NCBI GenBank assembly: GCA_018223415.1
Contig: JAGTTQ010000001.1
Location: forward strand, 2,639,865 to 2,703,864
Origin: Eubacteriaceae bacterium Marseille-Q4139
GTDB taxonomy: Bacteria; Bacillota; Clostridia; Lachnospirales; Lachnospiraceae
DNA: 64,000 bases
Reading direction: 5' to 3'
In this document: positions 35,259 to 43,177 of the stretch, in pieces
How positions within the stretch are numbered: position 1 is the stretch's first letter
Layout: the number at the start of each line of letters is the position of its first letter
Notes under the pieces: generated by a model
Told to the model about the DNA's origin: nothing
What the model saw: only the letters and a program-made list of their open reading frames with translations
Database searches by the model: none
Position numbers and translations under genes: made by a program

Positions 35259-37910
35259 TTGTTTGAACAGAAAACGATTGCGGAGACAAAACGTCTTTTA
35301 AAGGCCGGGGATCCCGGCGGGCTTACGGAAGAAGAGGCCAGGCGGCGGTTTTCGGAGCATGGCCCCAATGAGCTGGAGCGCCATGAAAAAAAGCCGCTTT
35401 ATAAGCGGATTCTGGAGCAGTTCATGGATCCGCTCATCTATGTCCTGGCGGCAGCCGGCGCCGTTTCTATCCTTTTGGGAGAATACGGCGACGCGGCCAT
35501 CATTGCGGCTGTGGTCTGCTTAAACGGCACCGTGGGGCTTTTGCAGGAGGGAAAGGCCCAGAAAGCCCTGGAGGCTTTAAAGCAGATGACACGGTTAAAG
35601 GCCGTTGTCCGCAGGGACGGGGAAAACAGGGAAATCGACGCGGCAGGCCTTGTTCCCGGCGACCTGGTGATTTTGGACGCCGGCCGCCAGGTGCCGGCAG
35701 ATCTGCGGCTTGTGCGCTCGGAAAACCTGCATATCGAGGAATCGGCCCTGACCGGGGAATCGGTGCCGGTTCATAAGGACGCCGGATTTTTTGCGGAAAA
35801 GCCGCTGACGCCGGGTGACTGCAAAAACATGGCCTACATGTCGTCCAACGTGACTTCCGGCCGCGGCGAGGGCCTTGTGGCAGCCACCGGCATGGACACA
35901 GAGATCGGCCGGATTGCAAAGTTAATTCACGAGGCTCCGGTGGAGGCGACGCCGCTCCAGAAGCGGCTCGGCGATCTGGGGACGCTTTTAAGCCTGTTGG
36001 CCGTGGGGCTGTGCGCCGTCCTGTTTGCGGCCGCTCTTTTCCAGCACAGGGACGCAGGCGAGATGTTCATCACAGCCATTTCCCTGGCAGTGGCGGCAGT
36101 GCCCGAGGGACTTCCGGCCATCGTGACGATTGTCCTGGCGCTTTCCGTGTCCCGCATGGTAAAGGTCAACACCATCGTCAGGCGGCTCCCGTCGGTGGAG
36201 ACTTTGGGAGCCGTGAATGTGGTCTGCTCCGATAAAACGGGAACCTTGACGAAAAACCAGATGCAGGCGGAGGTCTGGGAGAGCGCCGAAAACATCCTGG
36301 GACGGGGCGGGGAAAGCCGGCTCCTTACGGCCGCCTTTGTGCTCTGCAACGACGGGGAGATTTCCGGAAAAAGGCGGCTCGGCGACCCGACGGAGCTGGC
36401 GCTTTTGGAATATGGAAAAAACCACGGCGCAGAGAAGGCGAAACTGGAGAAAGAGTATCCGCGGACGGCGTCCAGGCCCTTTGATTCCGAGCGGAAAATG
36501 ATGACAACCGTACATAAAAAGGACGGGAAAACCGTCAGCTTCACAAAAGGCGCGCCTGACGTGATTTTAAAAAATTGCAGCTGCTATCTGGAACGCGGCG
36601 AAAAAAAGCCCATGGGCGAGTACCAGATGAGGAAGTTTTTAAAGGAGACCGAGGCGCTTTCCGGGCGGGCGCTCCGCGTTCTTGGTGCAGCCATGAGCGA
36701 CGGGGACGGGCGGGGAGAGACTGATCTGGTGTTTTTAGGCCTTGCCGGCATGGCAGACCCACCGCGGCCCGAAGTGCCGGAGGCTGTGGAGATGTTTAAA
36801 AAGGCCCATGTGCGGACGGTAATGATTACCGGCGATCACAAGGAGACGGCCCTTGCCGTAGCAAGGAAGCTAAAGATTGCAGAACACGCCTCCCAGTGCA
36901 TGACAGGGGCGGAGATCGACCAGGCGGACGACGAAGCGCTTGCGCGCAGGATCCCGGAGGTGAACGTCTTTGCCCGCGTTTCCTCGGATCACAAGGTGCG
37001 GATTGTGAGGGCTTTTAAGAGCCTCGGAAATATCGTCGCCATGACCGGGGACGGCGTCAACGATGCCCCGTCCTTAAAGGCAGCCGACGTGGGAATCGCC
37101 ATGGGAAAGAGCGGCACCGACGTGGCAAAGCAGGCGGCCGATCTGGTGCTGACCGACGACAACTTCGCCACCATCGAAAAGGCCATCGAGGAAGGCCGCG
37201 GGATTTATGAGAACATCAAAAAGTCGGTGATTTTCCTGCTGTCCTCCAATTTCGGGGAGATCATGACGATGTTTGCAGCCATTCTCCTGAGGTTTCCGGC
37301 GCCTTTAAAGGCCAGCCACATCCTCTGGATCAACCTGATTACGGATTCCCTGCCGGCGCTTGCTTTGGGGACGGACGTGAACGACGGGGCGGCCCTGATG
37401 GAAGAGCCGCCGAGGAAGGAGTCGGAAAGCCTGTTTTCCCGCGGCGGCCTGTCCTGCACGGTGTTTTACGGCTTCCTGATTGCGGCCATCAGCCTCTGCG
37501 CGTTTCTACGGCTTCCGATTTCCCTTCTGGCCTCTGCCGGCCAGGAGATCACGGTACAAAACCTGATCGCTGTTTTGGGGGATGCCGGCCTTCTTTCCAG
37601 ATGCCAGACGTATGCCTTCACGGTGCTGGGGCTTTCGCAGCTTTTCCATGCCGTCGGCATGCGCGACGTGGGGCGCAGCGTGTTCCGGATGAATCCCCTG
37701 GAAAACGGCCTGATGATTGCGGCTTTTATAATCGGCATCCTGCTTCAGATGGCTGTCACAGAGGTACCGTATTTGGTATCAGTCTTTCAGACCGTCCGTC
37801 TCTCGGCGGGAGAATGGCGGGAGCTTTTAATCCTGGCGGCGGCGCCCATGGCGGCCCATGAGCTTCTCGTGTTCCTTGGAAGATTCTGGCGGAAGGAAGA
37901 CAGCATTTGA
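35259..37910 (+). CDS. P-type Ca2+-transporting ATPase (type II)
   Basis: This 883-residue membrane pump has the full type II plan: N-terminal cation ATPase domain, LTGESVP (actuator), AAVPEGLPAIVTIVLALS in the fourth membrane helix (PEGLP binds Ca2+ in this class), phosphorylation motif CSDKTGTLTKNQM, nucleotide-binding KGAPDVIL, and TGDGVNDAPSLKAADVGIAM. Ten membrane segments are predicted. It would export Ca2+ (or Mn2+) from the cytoplasm. The TTG start has a strong upstream GGAGGGG. Transcribed alone; the promoter of the next gene overlaps its stop codon. Confidence 0.93.
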   Translation: MFEQKTIAETKRLLKAGDPGGLTEEEARRRFSEHGPNELERHEKKPLYKRILEQFMDPLIYVLAAAGAVSILLGEYGDAAIIAAVVCLNGTVGLLQEGKAQKALEALKQMTRLKAVVRRDGENREIDAAGLVPGDLVILDAGRQVPADLRLVRSENLHIEESALTGESVPVHKDAGFFAEKPLTPGDCKNMAYMSSNVTSGRGEGLVAATGMDTEIGRIAKLIHEAPVEATPLQKRLGDLGTLLSLLAVGLCAVLFAAALFQHRDAGEMFITAISLAVAAVPEGLPAIVTIVLALSVSRMVKVNTIVRRLPSVETLGAVNVVCSDKTGTLTKNQMQAEVWESAENILGRGGESRLLTAAFVLCNDGEISGKRRLGDPTELALLEYGKNHGAEKAKLEKEYPRTASRPFDSERKMMTTVHKKDGKTVSFTKGAPDVILKNCSCYLERGEKKPMGEYQMRKFLKETEALSGRALRVLGAAMSDGDGRGETDLVFLGLAGMADPPRPEVPEAVEMFKKAHVRTVMITGDHKETALAVARKLKIAEHASQCMTGAEIDQADDEALARRIPEVNVFARVSSDHKVRIVRAFKSLGNIVAMTGDGVNDAPSLKAADVGIAMGKSGTDVAKQAADLVLTDDNFATIEKAIEEGRGIYENIKKSVIFLLSSNFGEIMTMFAAILLRFPAPLKASHILWINLITDSLPALALGTDVNDGAALMEEPPRKESESLFSRGGLSCTVFYGFLIAAISLCAFLRLPISLLASAGQEITVQNLIAVLGDAGLLSRCQTYAFTVLGLSQLFHAVGMRDVGRSVFRMNPLENGLMIAAFIIGILLQMAVTEVPYLVSVFQTVRLSAGEWRELLILAAAPMAAHELLVFLGRFWRKEDSI

Positions 37911-37935
37911 CAGACGAGGTATTCTTTACTATACT
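37907..37935 (+). promoter_or_regulatory. Promoter of the L,D-transpeptidase-truA unit
   Basis: A perfect TTGACA (37907-37912) overlaps the stop codon of the ATPase gene and is spaced 17 bases from TATACT (37930-37935). Transcription would begin near 37942, about 42 bases before the start codon. Confidence 0.8.
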
Positions 37936-37983
37936 GGGAACTGGAACAAACGTCTTCTTTTTTGGAAAGAGGGAGTGAAATAC

Positions 37984-38571
37984 ATGAGAAAATGGAAACG
38001 ATTTTTGCTGGCGGCCATGACGGCGGCGTTTGCGGCCGGGGCGTGCCTGACATCTGCGGCGGCCGATGCGATCGGGCCGGGCTTTGAGACGGCGGCAGAG
38101 GAACTGCCGGATGTACAGATCTATGTGAGTATGCTGTATCACACCCTGACGCTTACGGAAAACGGCCAGGTCATCGGCGTTTACGATGCCGAGGTGGGGC
38201 GCCAGTCGGAGGTGGACGATAAGGTCAAGGAAGGCGACCAGAGGACGCCCATCGGTGAGTTTTATGTCTGCACGAGAAACGAGTGGAGCCGGTATTATCT
38301 GGGGCTTGGCGTGTCCTATCCCAACATCGAGGATGCCGAGCGCGGCTATGCGGCGGGACTGATTTCCGCCGAGGAGCGGGATGCCATCATCGACGCCATC
38401 AACAACAAGCAGCAGCCGCCGTGGGATACGGCGCTTGGCGGCGTGATTGAGATCCACGGCGACCGGACGCCGGGAACGGGGACAGCCGGCTGCATCGCCG
38501 TCGACAACAGCGTCATGGATATTCTCTGGGAAAAATGTCCCATCGGCGTGCCGATCACCATCGGGCCGTAG
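37984..38571 (+). CDS. L,D-transpeptidase (YkuD domain), exported
   Basis: A 195-residue exported cell-wall enzyme. The start is the ATG encoding MRKWKRFLLAAM, a Sec signal peptide ending near TSAAADA. The YkuD domain follows: YHTLTLTENGQVIG, TPIGEFYV, IEIHGDR and the active-site Cys in GTGTAGCIAVDN. The usual SHGC reads TAGC here, an acceptable variant. It would make 3-3 peptidoglycan crosslinks or cleave them. A strong promoter lies upstream and truA follows 14 bases downstream. Confidence 0.88.
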   Translation: MRKWKRFLLAAMTAAFAAGACLTSAAADAIGPGFETAAEELPDVQIYVSMLYHTLTLTENGQVIGVYDAEVGRQSEVDDKVKEGDQRTPIGEFYVCTRNEWSRYYLGLGVSYPNIEDAERGYAAGLISAEERDAIIDAINNKQQPPWDTALGGVIEIHGDRTPGTGTAGCIAVDNSVMDILWEKCPIGVPITIGP

Positions 38572-38585
38572 GGCGGGAGTTTGTG

Positions 38586-39344
38586 ATGAAGAAAAATATC
38601 ATGATTGTCCTGGAGTATGACGGGAGCCGCTATGACGGCTGGCAGAAGCAGGGCAATACGAAGAATACGATCCAGGGAAAAATCGAAGAAGTGCTGGAAA
38701 AATGGGCCGGGGAGCCGGTGGAGGTCTCCGGCTCCGGACGGACAGACGCCGGCGTCCACGCGAAAGGCCAGACGGCCAATTTCCATATAGATGGAGCCGT
38801 GTGCAAAGAGCCTGCGGACGCCGTTTCCTATTTGAACAGGTACCTGCCCGAGGACATCCGCGTCCTGTCAGCAAAAGAAATGCCGGAGCGGTTCCACAGC
38901 CGCCTGAATGCGAAGAAAAAGACATACCTCTATGTGGTTGAGACGGCTCCGAAGCGGGATGTGTTTGAGCGGAAATATGTGTACGGCCTGGGAATGCGGC
39001 CGGATCCGGAGGCCATGCGGCGCGCCGCCGACTATCTTTTGGGCGAGCATGATTTCATGAGCTTCTGCGCCAATAAGAGGATGAAAAAGTCCACGGTCAG
39101 GAAGCTGGAATCCATCCGGATCGAGGAGCAGGGGAGCCGCCTGCTTTTCTGGTACACGGGAAATGGTTTTCTCTATAATATGGTAAGGATTCTGACGGGG
39201 ACGCTTTTGGAGGTTGGCCTCGGCAAACGGAAGCCGGAGGACATGGAATCCCTGCTTTCGGCCCGCGACAGGAGCCTGGCAGGCCCGCTGGTTCCGGCCC
39301 AGGGGCTGTTCCTCTGGAACGTGGATTATGGGGAAAAGGCATAG
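38586..39344 (+). CDS. truA: tRNA pseudouridine(38-40) synthase TruA
   Basis: This 252-residue enzyme converts U38-U40 of tRNA anticodon arms to pseudouridine. Motifs: LEYDGSRYDGWQKQ, the catalytic Asp in SGRTDAGVHAKGQ, VFERKYVYGLG, and FWYTGNGFLYNMVRILTGTL near the C-terminus. The ATG at 38586 is chosen because the longer frame extends back into the L,D-transpeptidase gene. Part of a two-gene unit with that gene. Confidence 0.95.
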   Translation: MKKNIMIVLEYDGSRYDGWQKQGNTKNTIQGKIEEVLEKWAGEPVEVSGSGRTDAGVHAKGQTANFHIDGAVCKEPADAVSYLNRYLPEDIRVLSAKEMPERFHSRLNAKKKTYLYVVETAPKRDVFERKYVYGLGMRPDPEAMRRAADYLLGEHDFMSFCANKRMKKSTVRKLESIRIEEQGSRLLFWYTGNGFLYNMVRILTGTLLEVGLGKRKPEDMESLLSARDRSLAGPLVPAQGLFLWNVDYGEKA

Positions 39345-39375
39345 CAGCCATAATGAATCGTTATATCTTCATGCC

Positions 39376-39404
39376 TTGCCATTCGATTTTAACGGTGCTA
39401 TAAT
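39376..39404 (+). promoter_or_regulatory. Promoter of leuA
   Basis: TTGCCA (39376-39381) and a perfect TATAAT (39399-39404) are spaced 17 bases apart. Transcription would start near 39411, leaving an untranslated leader of about 185 bases. Confidence 0.7.
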
Positions 39405-39410
39405 GGGATA

Positions 39411-39595
39411 CAATACAATTTTGGCAAAGGACTGATGAATATGGGGTTAGACCTAAAAGCGTAGTTTTGTTTATCATAGAGAAGTACAGCGTGATTTACC
39501 GACTCCGTGGCCCGCGGCTATGATGAAAGAAAAACAAACGAGCCCCCGGCGGCAGAGGCCGTCCGGGAATGAAGAGAAAACGGAGGAAAGAAATC
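39411..39595 (+). promoter_or_regulatory. leuA 5' leader, structured, possible attenuation region
   Basis: The leader contains a short frame at 39435-39464 (M-N-M-G-L-D-L-K-A) with two rare leucine codons (TTA, CTA), and a stem near the RBS (CCCGGCGGC with GGCCGTCCGGG). No terminator with a T run is seen, and no T-box signature. Whether it senses leucine is unknown. Confidence 0.35.
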
Positions 39596-41263
39596 ATGAA
39601 AAATGTAAAGAGATATCAGAGAGTCCCGGTGGTTGCGTACCCGGAGAGAGAATGGCCAAATAAGGAAATTGAGAAAGCACCTATCTGGTGCAGCGTGGAC
39701 TTGCGGGACGGCAACCAGGCTCTTGTGGAGCCGATGGTGGTTGAGGAAAAGGTGGAGATGTTCAATCTCCTTGTAAAGCTTGGATTTAAGGAGATTGAGA
39801 TCGGTTTCCCGGCCGCTTCCCAGATTGAGTTTGATTTTTTAAGACAGCTTGTGGACAGAAAGCTGATTCCTGATGATGTGACGGTTCAGGTTCTGACCCA
39901 GTGCAGGGATCACCTGCTTCAGAGGACATTTGAGGCGATCCGCGGCATCCCGCGGGCCGTTGTACATATTTATAATTCCACCTCAACGCTCCAGAGGGAC
40001 GTGGTGTTCCATATGGACAGGGAGGAAATCAAGCAGATTGCCTTAGACGGCGTTGCCATGGTGAAAAAGTACATGACGGAGTATGACGGCGAGGTCATTT
40101 TGGAGTATTCGCCGGAGAGCTTTACGGGAACGGAGTTAGACTTTGCCCTTGATATCTGCAATGCGGTTCAGCGCGCATGGGGCCCGACGCCGGAAAAGAA
40201 GATGATTATCAACCTGCCGTCCACGGTGGAGATGACGACGCCCAACGTGTACGCAGATCAGATTGAATGGATGAACAAGCACCTGGAAAACAGGGAGAGC
40301 ATCGTTTTAAGCGTCCATCCCCACAATGACCGTGGAACCGGCGTTGCGGCGACGGAACTGGCGCTTCTTGCCGGCGCTGACCGCGTCGAGGGAACGCTTT
40401 TCGGAAACGGCGAGCGGACAGGAAACGTGGACGTGCTGACGTTAGCCTACAATATGTATTCCCAGGGCATCGACCCGAACCTGGAGCTTGGCGACGTGAA
40501 GCAGATTGCAGAGATCTATGAGCGGTGCACGAAGATGCAGATTGACCCGCGCCATCCCTATGCAGGAAAGCTGGTATTTACGGCGTTCTCCGGCTCCCAT
40601 CAGGATGCCATCAACAAGGGCATGCAGGCGCTTATGGAGCGCCAGAGCCGGGTATGGCAGGTTCCGTATCTGCCCATCGACCCGTCGGATATCGGCCGCG
40701 AGTACGAGCCGGTTGTGCGGATCAACAGCCAGTCCGGAAAGGGCGGCGTGGCTTTCGTCATGGATACCTATTACGGCTTCAAGCTGCCGCGCGGCATGCA
40801 CAAGGAATTTGCAGACATTATTCAGAAGATCGCCGAGGCCCAGGGAGAGGTTTCCCCGGATCAGATCATGGCGGAATTCAAGGAGAATTATATCGACAGG
40901 AAGGAGCCGTACCACTTCCGCAAATGCAAGCTGACCGACCACGAGTACGGCAGCGAATTTACGACAGTGGCCGTGGTTACTTACACGGATCACGGTGTGG
41001 AAAAGCAGTTTGAGGGCGTCGGAAACGGCCCGATTGATGCGGTGCAGCGCGGTCTCGAGGAGGAGTTAGGCATCAACATCAAGGTGCTGGATTACAGCGA
41101 GCATGCCCTGACTTCCGGTTCCGGGGCGCAGGCGGCTTCTTATATTCACGTGATGGATCAGAAGGACGGGCGCGTCACCTACGGCGTTGGCATCAGCTCC
41201 AACATCACGAGGGCTTCGCTCCGCGGCATTTTCAGCGCAGTGAACCGCCTGTTCGGTGAATAG
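39596..41263 (+). CDS. leuA: 2-isopropylmalate synthase, LeuA type 2
   Basis: This 555-residue enzyme carries out the first committed step of leucine synthesis (2-ketoisovalerate plus acetyl-CoA). APIWCSVDLRDGNQALVEPM starts the HMGL-like barrel; VLSVHPHNDRGTGVAATELA and GTLFGNGERTGNVDVL are the metal and acetyl-CoA motifs. The C-terminal regulatory LeuA dimer domain (about 430-555, TDHEYGSEF and GNGPIDAVQRGL) mediates leucine feedback inhibition. Length matches the long type 2 enzymes. The ATG at 39596 has CGGAGGAAAG upstream; the ATG 27 bases earlier has none. No other leu genes are in the window. Confidence 0.95.
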   Translation: MKNVKRYQRVPVVAYPEREWPNKEIEKAPIWCSVDLRDGNQALVEPMVVEEKVEMFNLLVKLGFKEIEIGFPAASQIEFDFLRQLVDRKLIPDDVTVQVLTQCRDHLLQRTFEAIRGIPRAVVHIYNSTSTLQRDVVFHMDREEIKQIALDGVAMVKKYMTEYDGEVILEYSPESFTGTELDFALDICNAVQRAWGPTPEKKMIINLPSTVEMTTPNVYADQIEWMNKHLENRESIVLSVHPHNDRGTGVAATELALLAGADRVEGTLFGNGERTGNVDVLTLAYNMYSQGIDPNLELGDVKQIAEIYERCTKMQIDPRHPYAGKLVFTAFSGSHQDAINKGMQALMERQSRVWQVPYLPIDPSDIGREYEPVVRINSQSGKGGVAFVMDTYYGFKLPRGMHKEFADIIQKIAEAQGEVSPDQIMAEFKENYIDRKEPYHFRKCKLTDHEYGSEFTTVAVVTYTDHGVEKQFEGVGNGPIDAVQRGLEEELGINIKVLDYSEHALTSGSGAQAASYIHVMDQKDGRVTYGVGISSNITRASLRGIFSAVNRLFGE

Positions 41264-41278
41264 AAAAAGAACGTGTTT

Positions 41279-41315
41279 GGCTCCCGGCCGGGGAATATGC
41301 GGCCGGGGGCTTTTG
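41279..41315 (+). terminator. Rho-independent terminator after leuA
   Basis: GGCTCCCGGCCG (41279-41290) pairs with CGGCCGGGGGC (41300-41310) followed by TTTT, 15 bases after the leuA stop. Confidence 0.82.
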
Positions 41316-41506
41316 TATATGCCTTTCATCCGGAAAAAGGCGGCGGTTTGGCTTCGGAACAGCATGCATGGGAACTTTATTACAGAATTTATCACATTTT
41401 TGTAAGAGGAAAGTTAAGAATTTTTTTGATATATATGATATAATACTGCCATAGAAAGATAATGTGTTGAATAGAAAGAGATTGCAAGATAAAGGAGGAG
41501 GATTAC

Positions 41507-42757
41507 ATGAAAAAGGTAAGATTATTCGGGACATTGGCAATGGCTGCGGTATTCAGCATGGGACTTACGATGACAGCATTCGCCGGATGGAGCCAGAATG
41601 GGAACACCTGGTATTACTACAATGATAACAGCGGACAAATGGTTCGTGATGACTGGGTTCAGTCAGACGGGAAATGGTACTATATGAACCATGACGGCGT
41701 GATGCAGGTAAACAGGCTGATCGACGACACGTATTTTGTGGACGGGAACGGCGTTATGGTGACGAATGCATGGATGTATTCCAATGACGGCTGGAGCAAT
41801 GAGAATGTTTGGCGCTACTTCGGAAGCAATGGCAAGGCTTACACAAACGGCTGGAAGCAGATTGACAACGTATGGTACCACTTCAGCGACAGCATCATGG
41901 ACTCCGGCTGGCTTGAATTAGACGGGGATACCTACTATCTTGGTTCTTCGGGAGCCATGACGACAGGCTGGAGAGAGCTTCCCGACGCCAACGATGAATG
42001 GGGCGTCTGCTGGTATTATTTCAGCTCCAACGGAAAGATGGCGTCCGACGGTGAGAAGACCATCAGCGGCGAGACATACATTTTTGACGACCAGGGCCGG
42101 ATGTTAAACGGATGGGTCTGCCCCTCCGATTACAGCAGCTCGGGACGCGACGACCTTTCCACCAGCAATATTGATTCCTTAAAATATTTCCGTGAGGCTG
42201 GCCAGGAGGCTTCCGGCTGGCTGTATCTTCCGTCTCCCGACGATGCGGAAGAGAACTGGTACTATTTCCGCGACGGCCGTGCATACTCCGCAGGATACAA
42301 GACGACGGCCATCAACGACCGCTACGGCATGGCGAAGATCCAGGGCGAGACCTACTGCTTTGACAGACACGGCCGCATGGTGACGGGGCTTTTGGAGATC
42401 GACGACGGCAGGAAGTATTACTTCAACAAGGACGGCGAGATGCAGACGGGCCGCGTGGTAGTCAATGATGATGACCATGACAACGAGGTATTCTACTTCA
42501 CGACGACAGGCAGCATCGGAAACAAGGGCGACGGATATACGGGCGTAAAGGACGGATATCTGTATGAAGAAGGTCTCCTGATCCGTGCTGAGGACGGAAT
42601 GCGGTACGAGAAGGTATCCGTGGACGGCAAGGATTACCTTGTAAACGAGCAGGGCAAGGTGAAGACCAGCGGAACGGCCACAGACGCAGACGGCGTGAAG
42701 TATAGAGTGGAGAAGAAGGACGACGGTTCCTACTCGGTAACGATAGAAAGAGACTGA
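41507..42757 (+). CDS. secreted protein with CW-binding (choline-binding-like) repeats
   Basis: A 416-residue exported protein. A Sec signal peptide (KKVRLFGTLAMAAVFSMGLT, cleaved near AFAG) is followed by about a dozen aromatic repeats of the CW_binding_1 type (GWSQNGNTWYYYND, DDWVQSDGKWYYM, NGWKQIDNVWYHF, TTGWRELP). These beta-hairpins bind choline or teichoic acid-like wall polymers. No separate enzymatic domain is evident, so it may be a structural or adhesive wall protein. It is transcribed alone and ends at a terminator. Confidence 0.88.
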   Translation: MKKVRLFGTLAMAAVFSMGLTMTAFAGWSQNGNTWYYYNDNSGQMVRDDWVQSDGKWYYMNHDGVMQVNRLIDDTYFVDGNGVMVTNAWMYSNDGWSNENVWRYFGSNGKAYTNGWKQIDNVWYHFSDSIMDSGWLELDGDTYYLGSSGAMTTGWRELPDANDEWGVCWYYFSSNGKMASDGEKTISGETYIFDDQGRMLNGWVCPSDYSSSGRDDLSTSNIDSLKYFREAGQEASGWLYLPSPDDAEENWYYFRDGRAYSAGYKTTAINDRYGMAKIQGETYCFDRHGRMVTGLLEIDDGRKYYFNKDGEMQTGRVVVNDDDHDNEVFYFTTTGSIGNKGDGYTGVKDGYLYEEGLLIRAEDGMRYEKVSVDGKDYLVNEQGKVKTSGTATDADGVKYRVEKKDDGSYSVTIERD

Positions 42758-42784
42758 TGATTGGCTGAACAGCCATGAGAATCT

Positions 42785-42816
42785 GCCCCGCAGCGAGAAC
42801 GGCTGCGGGGCCTTTT
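42785..42816 (+). terminator. Rho-independent terminator after the CW-binding protein
   Basis: GCCCCGCAGC (42785-42794) pairs perfectly with GCTGCGGGGC (42802-42811), followed by TTTTT. Confidence 0.9.
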
Positions 42817-42932
42817 TCGTGATGCGGGAAACACGTTTTCTTCTGTACGAAAGCTTTCGGCGGGGGCGCGTACTTTTTTGAGTGCAAGGGATGTTCGTTG
42901 GAGAGAATCTGCGAATAAACACGAACAAATGT

Positions 42933-42961
42933 TTGCATAATAGAGAGGGATGTGGTATAAT
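42933..42961 (+). promoter_or_regulatory. Promoter upstream of uvrA
   Basis: TTGCAT (42933-42938) and TATAAT (42956-42961, with an upstream TGG) are spaced 17 bases apart. The -10 lies at the beginning of the intergenic repeat described here. No SOS (Cheo/LexA) box was recognised nearby. Confidence 0.6.
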
Positions 42962-43116
42962 GACTGCAAAGCAGGAATTATACCTGCGCATTCCGGTTTC
43001 CGCGCTTGCTGCGGAAAGCCGGGCGCTAGGTTCCGCCGGAGGCACCGTGGCCGCGGAGCGGACATGGTATAATGACTGCAAAGCAGGAATTATACCTGCG
43101 CATTCCGGTTTTTTGC
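42952..43116 (+). repeat. Intergenic repeat upstream of uvrA (two tandem partial units)
   Basis: The sequence TGGTATAATGACTGC, then a hairpin GCAGG-AATTATA-CCTGC and GCATTCCGGTTT, occurs at 42953 and again at 43065. The two copies are separated by a G+C-rich spacer with another hairpin (TCCGCG...CTGCGGA) and GGAGGCACCGTGGCCGCGGA. A diverged copy of the whole unit lies just after uvrA at 46097-46243. The unit carries its own -10-like box and stem-loops but no open frame. It fills most of the 420-base gap here. Confidence 0.7.
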
Positions 43117-43177
43117 GTCAGGCGCGGAACCGGGCGCGAAATTTTGCCGGAAACAGGCGCCGGCGTTTGACAGGAGA

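Noticed and set aside
39411..39595. T-box or classic terminator-type attenuator before leuA
   Set aside because: No T-box consensus and no stem followed by a T run.
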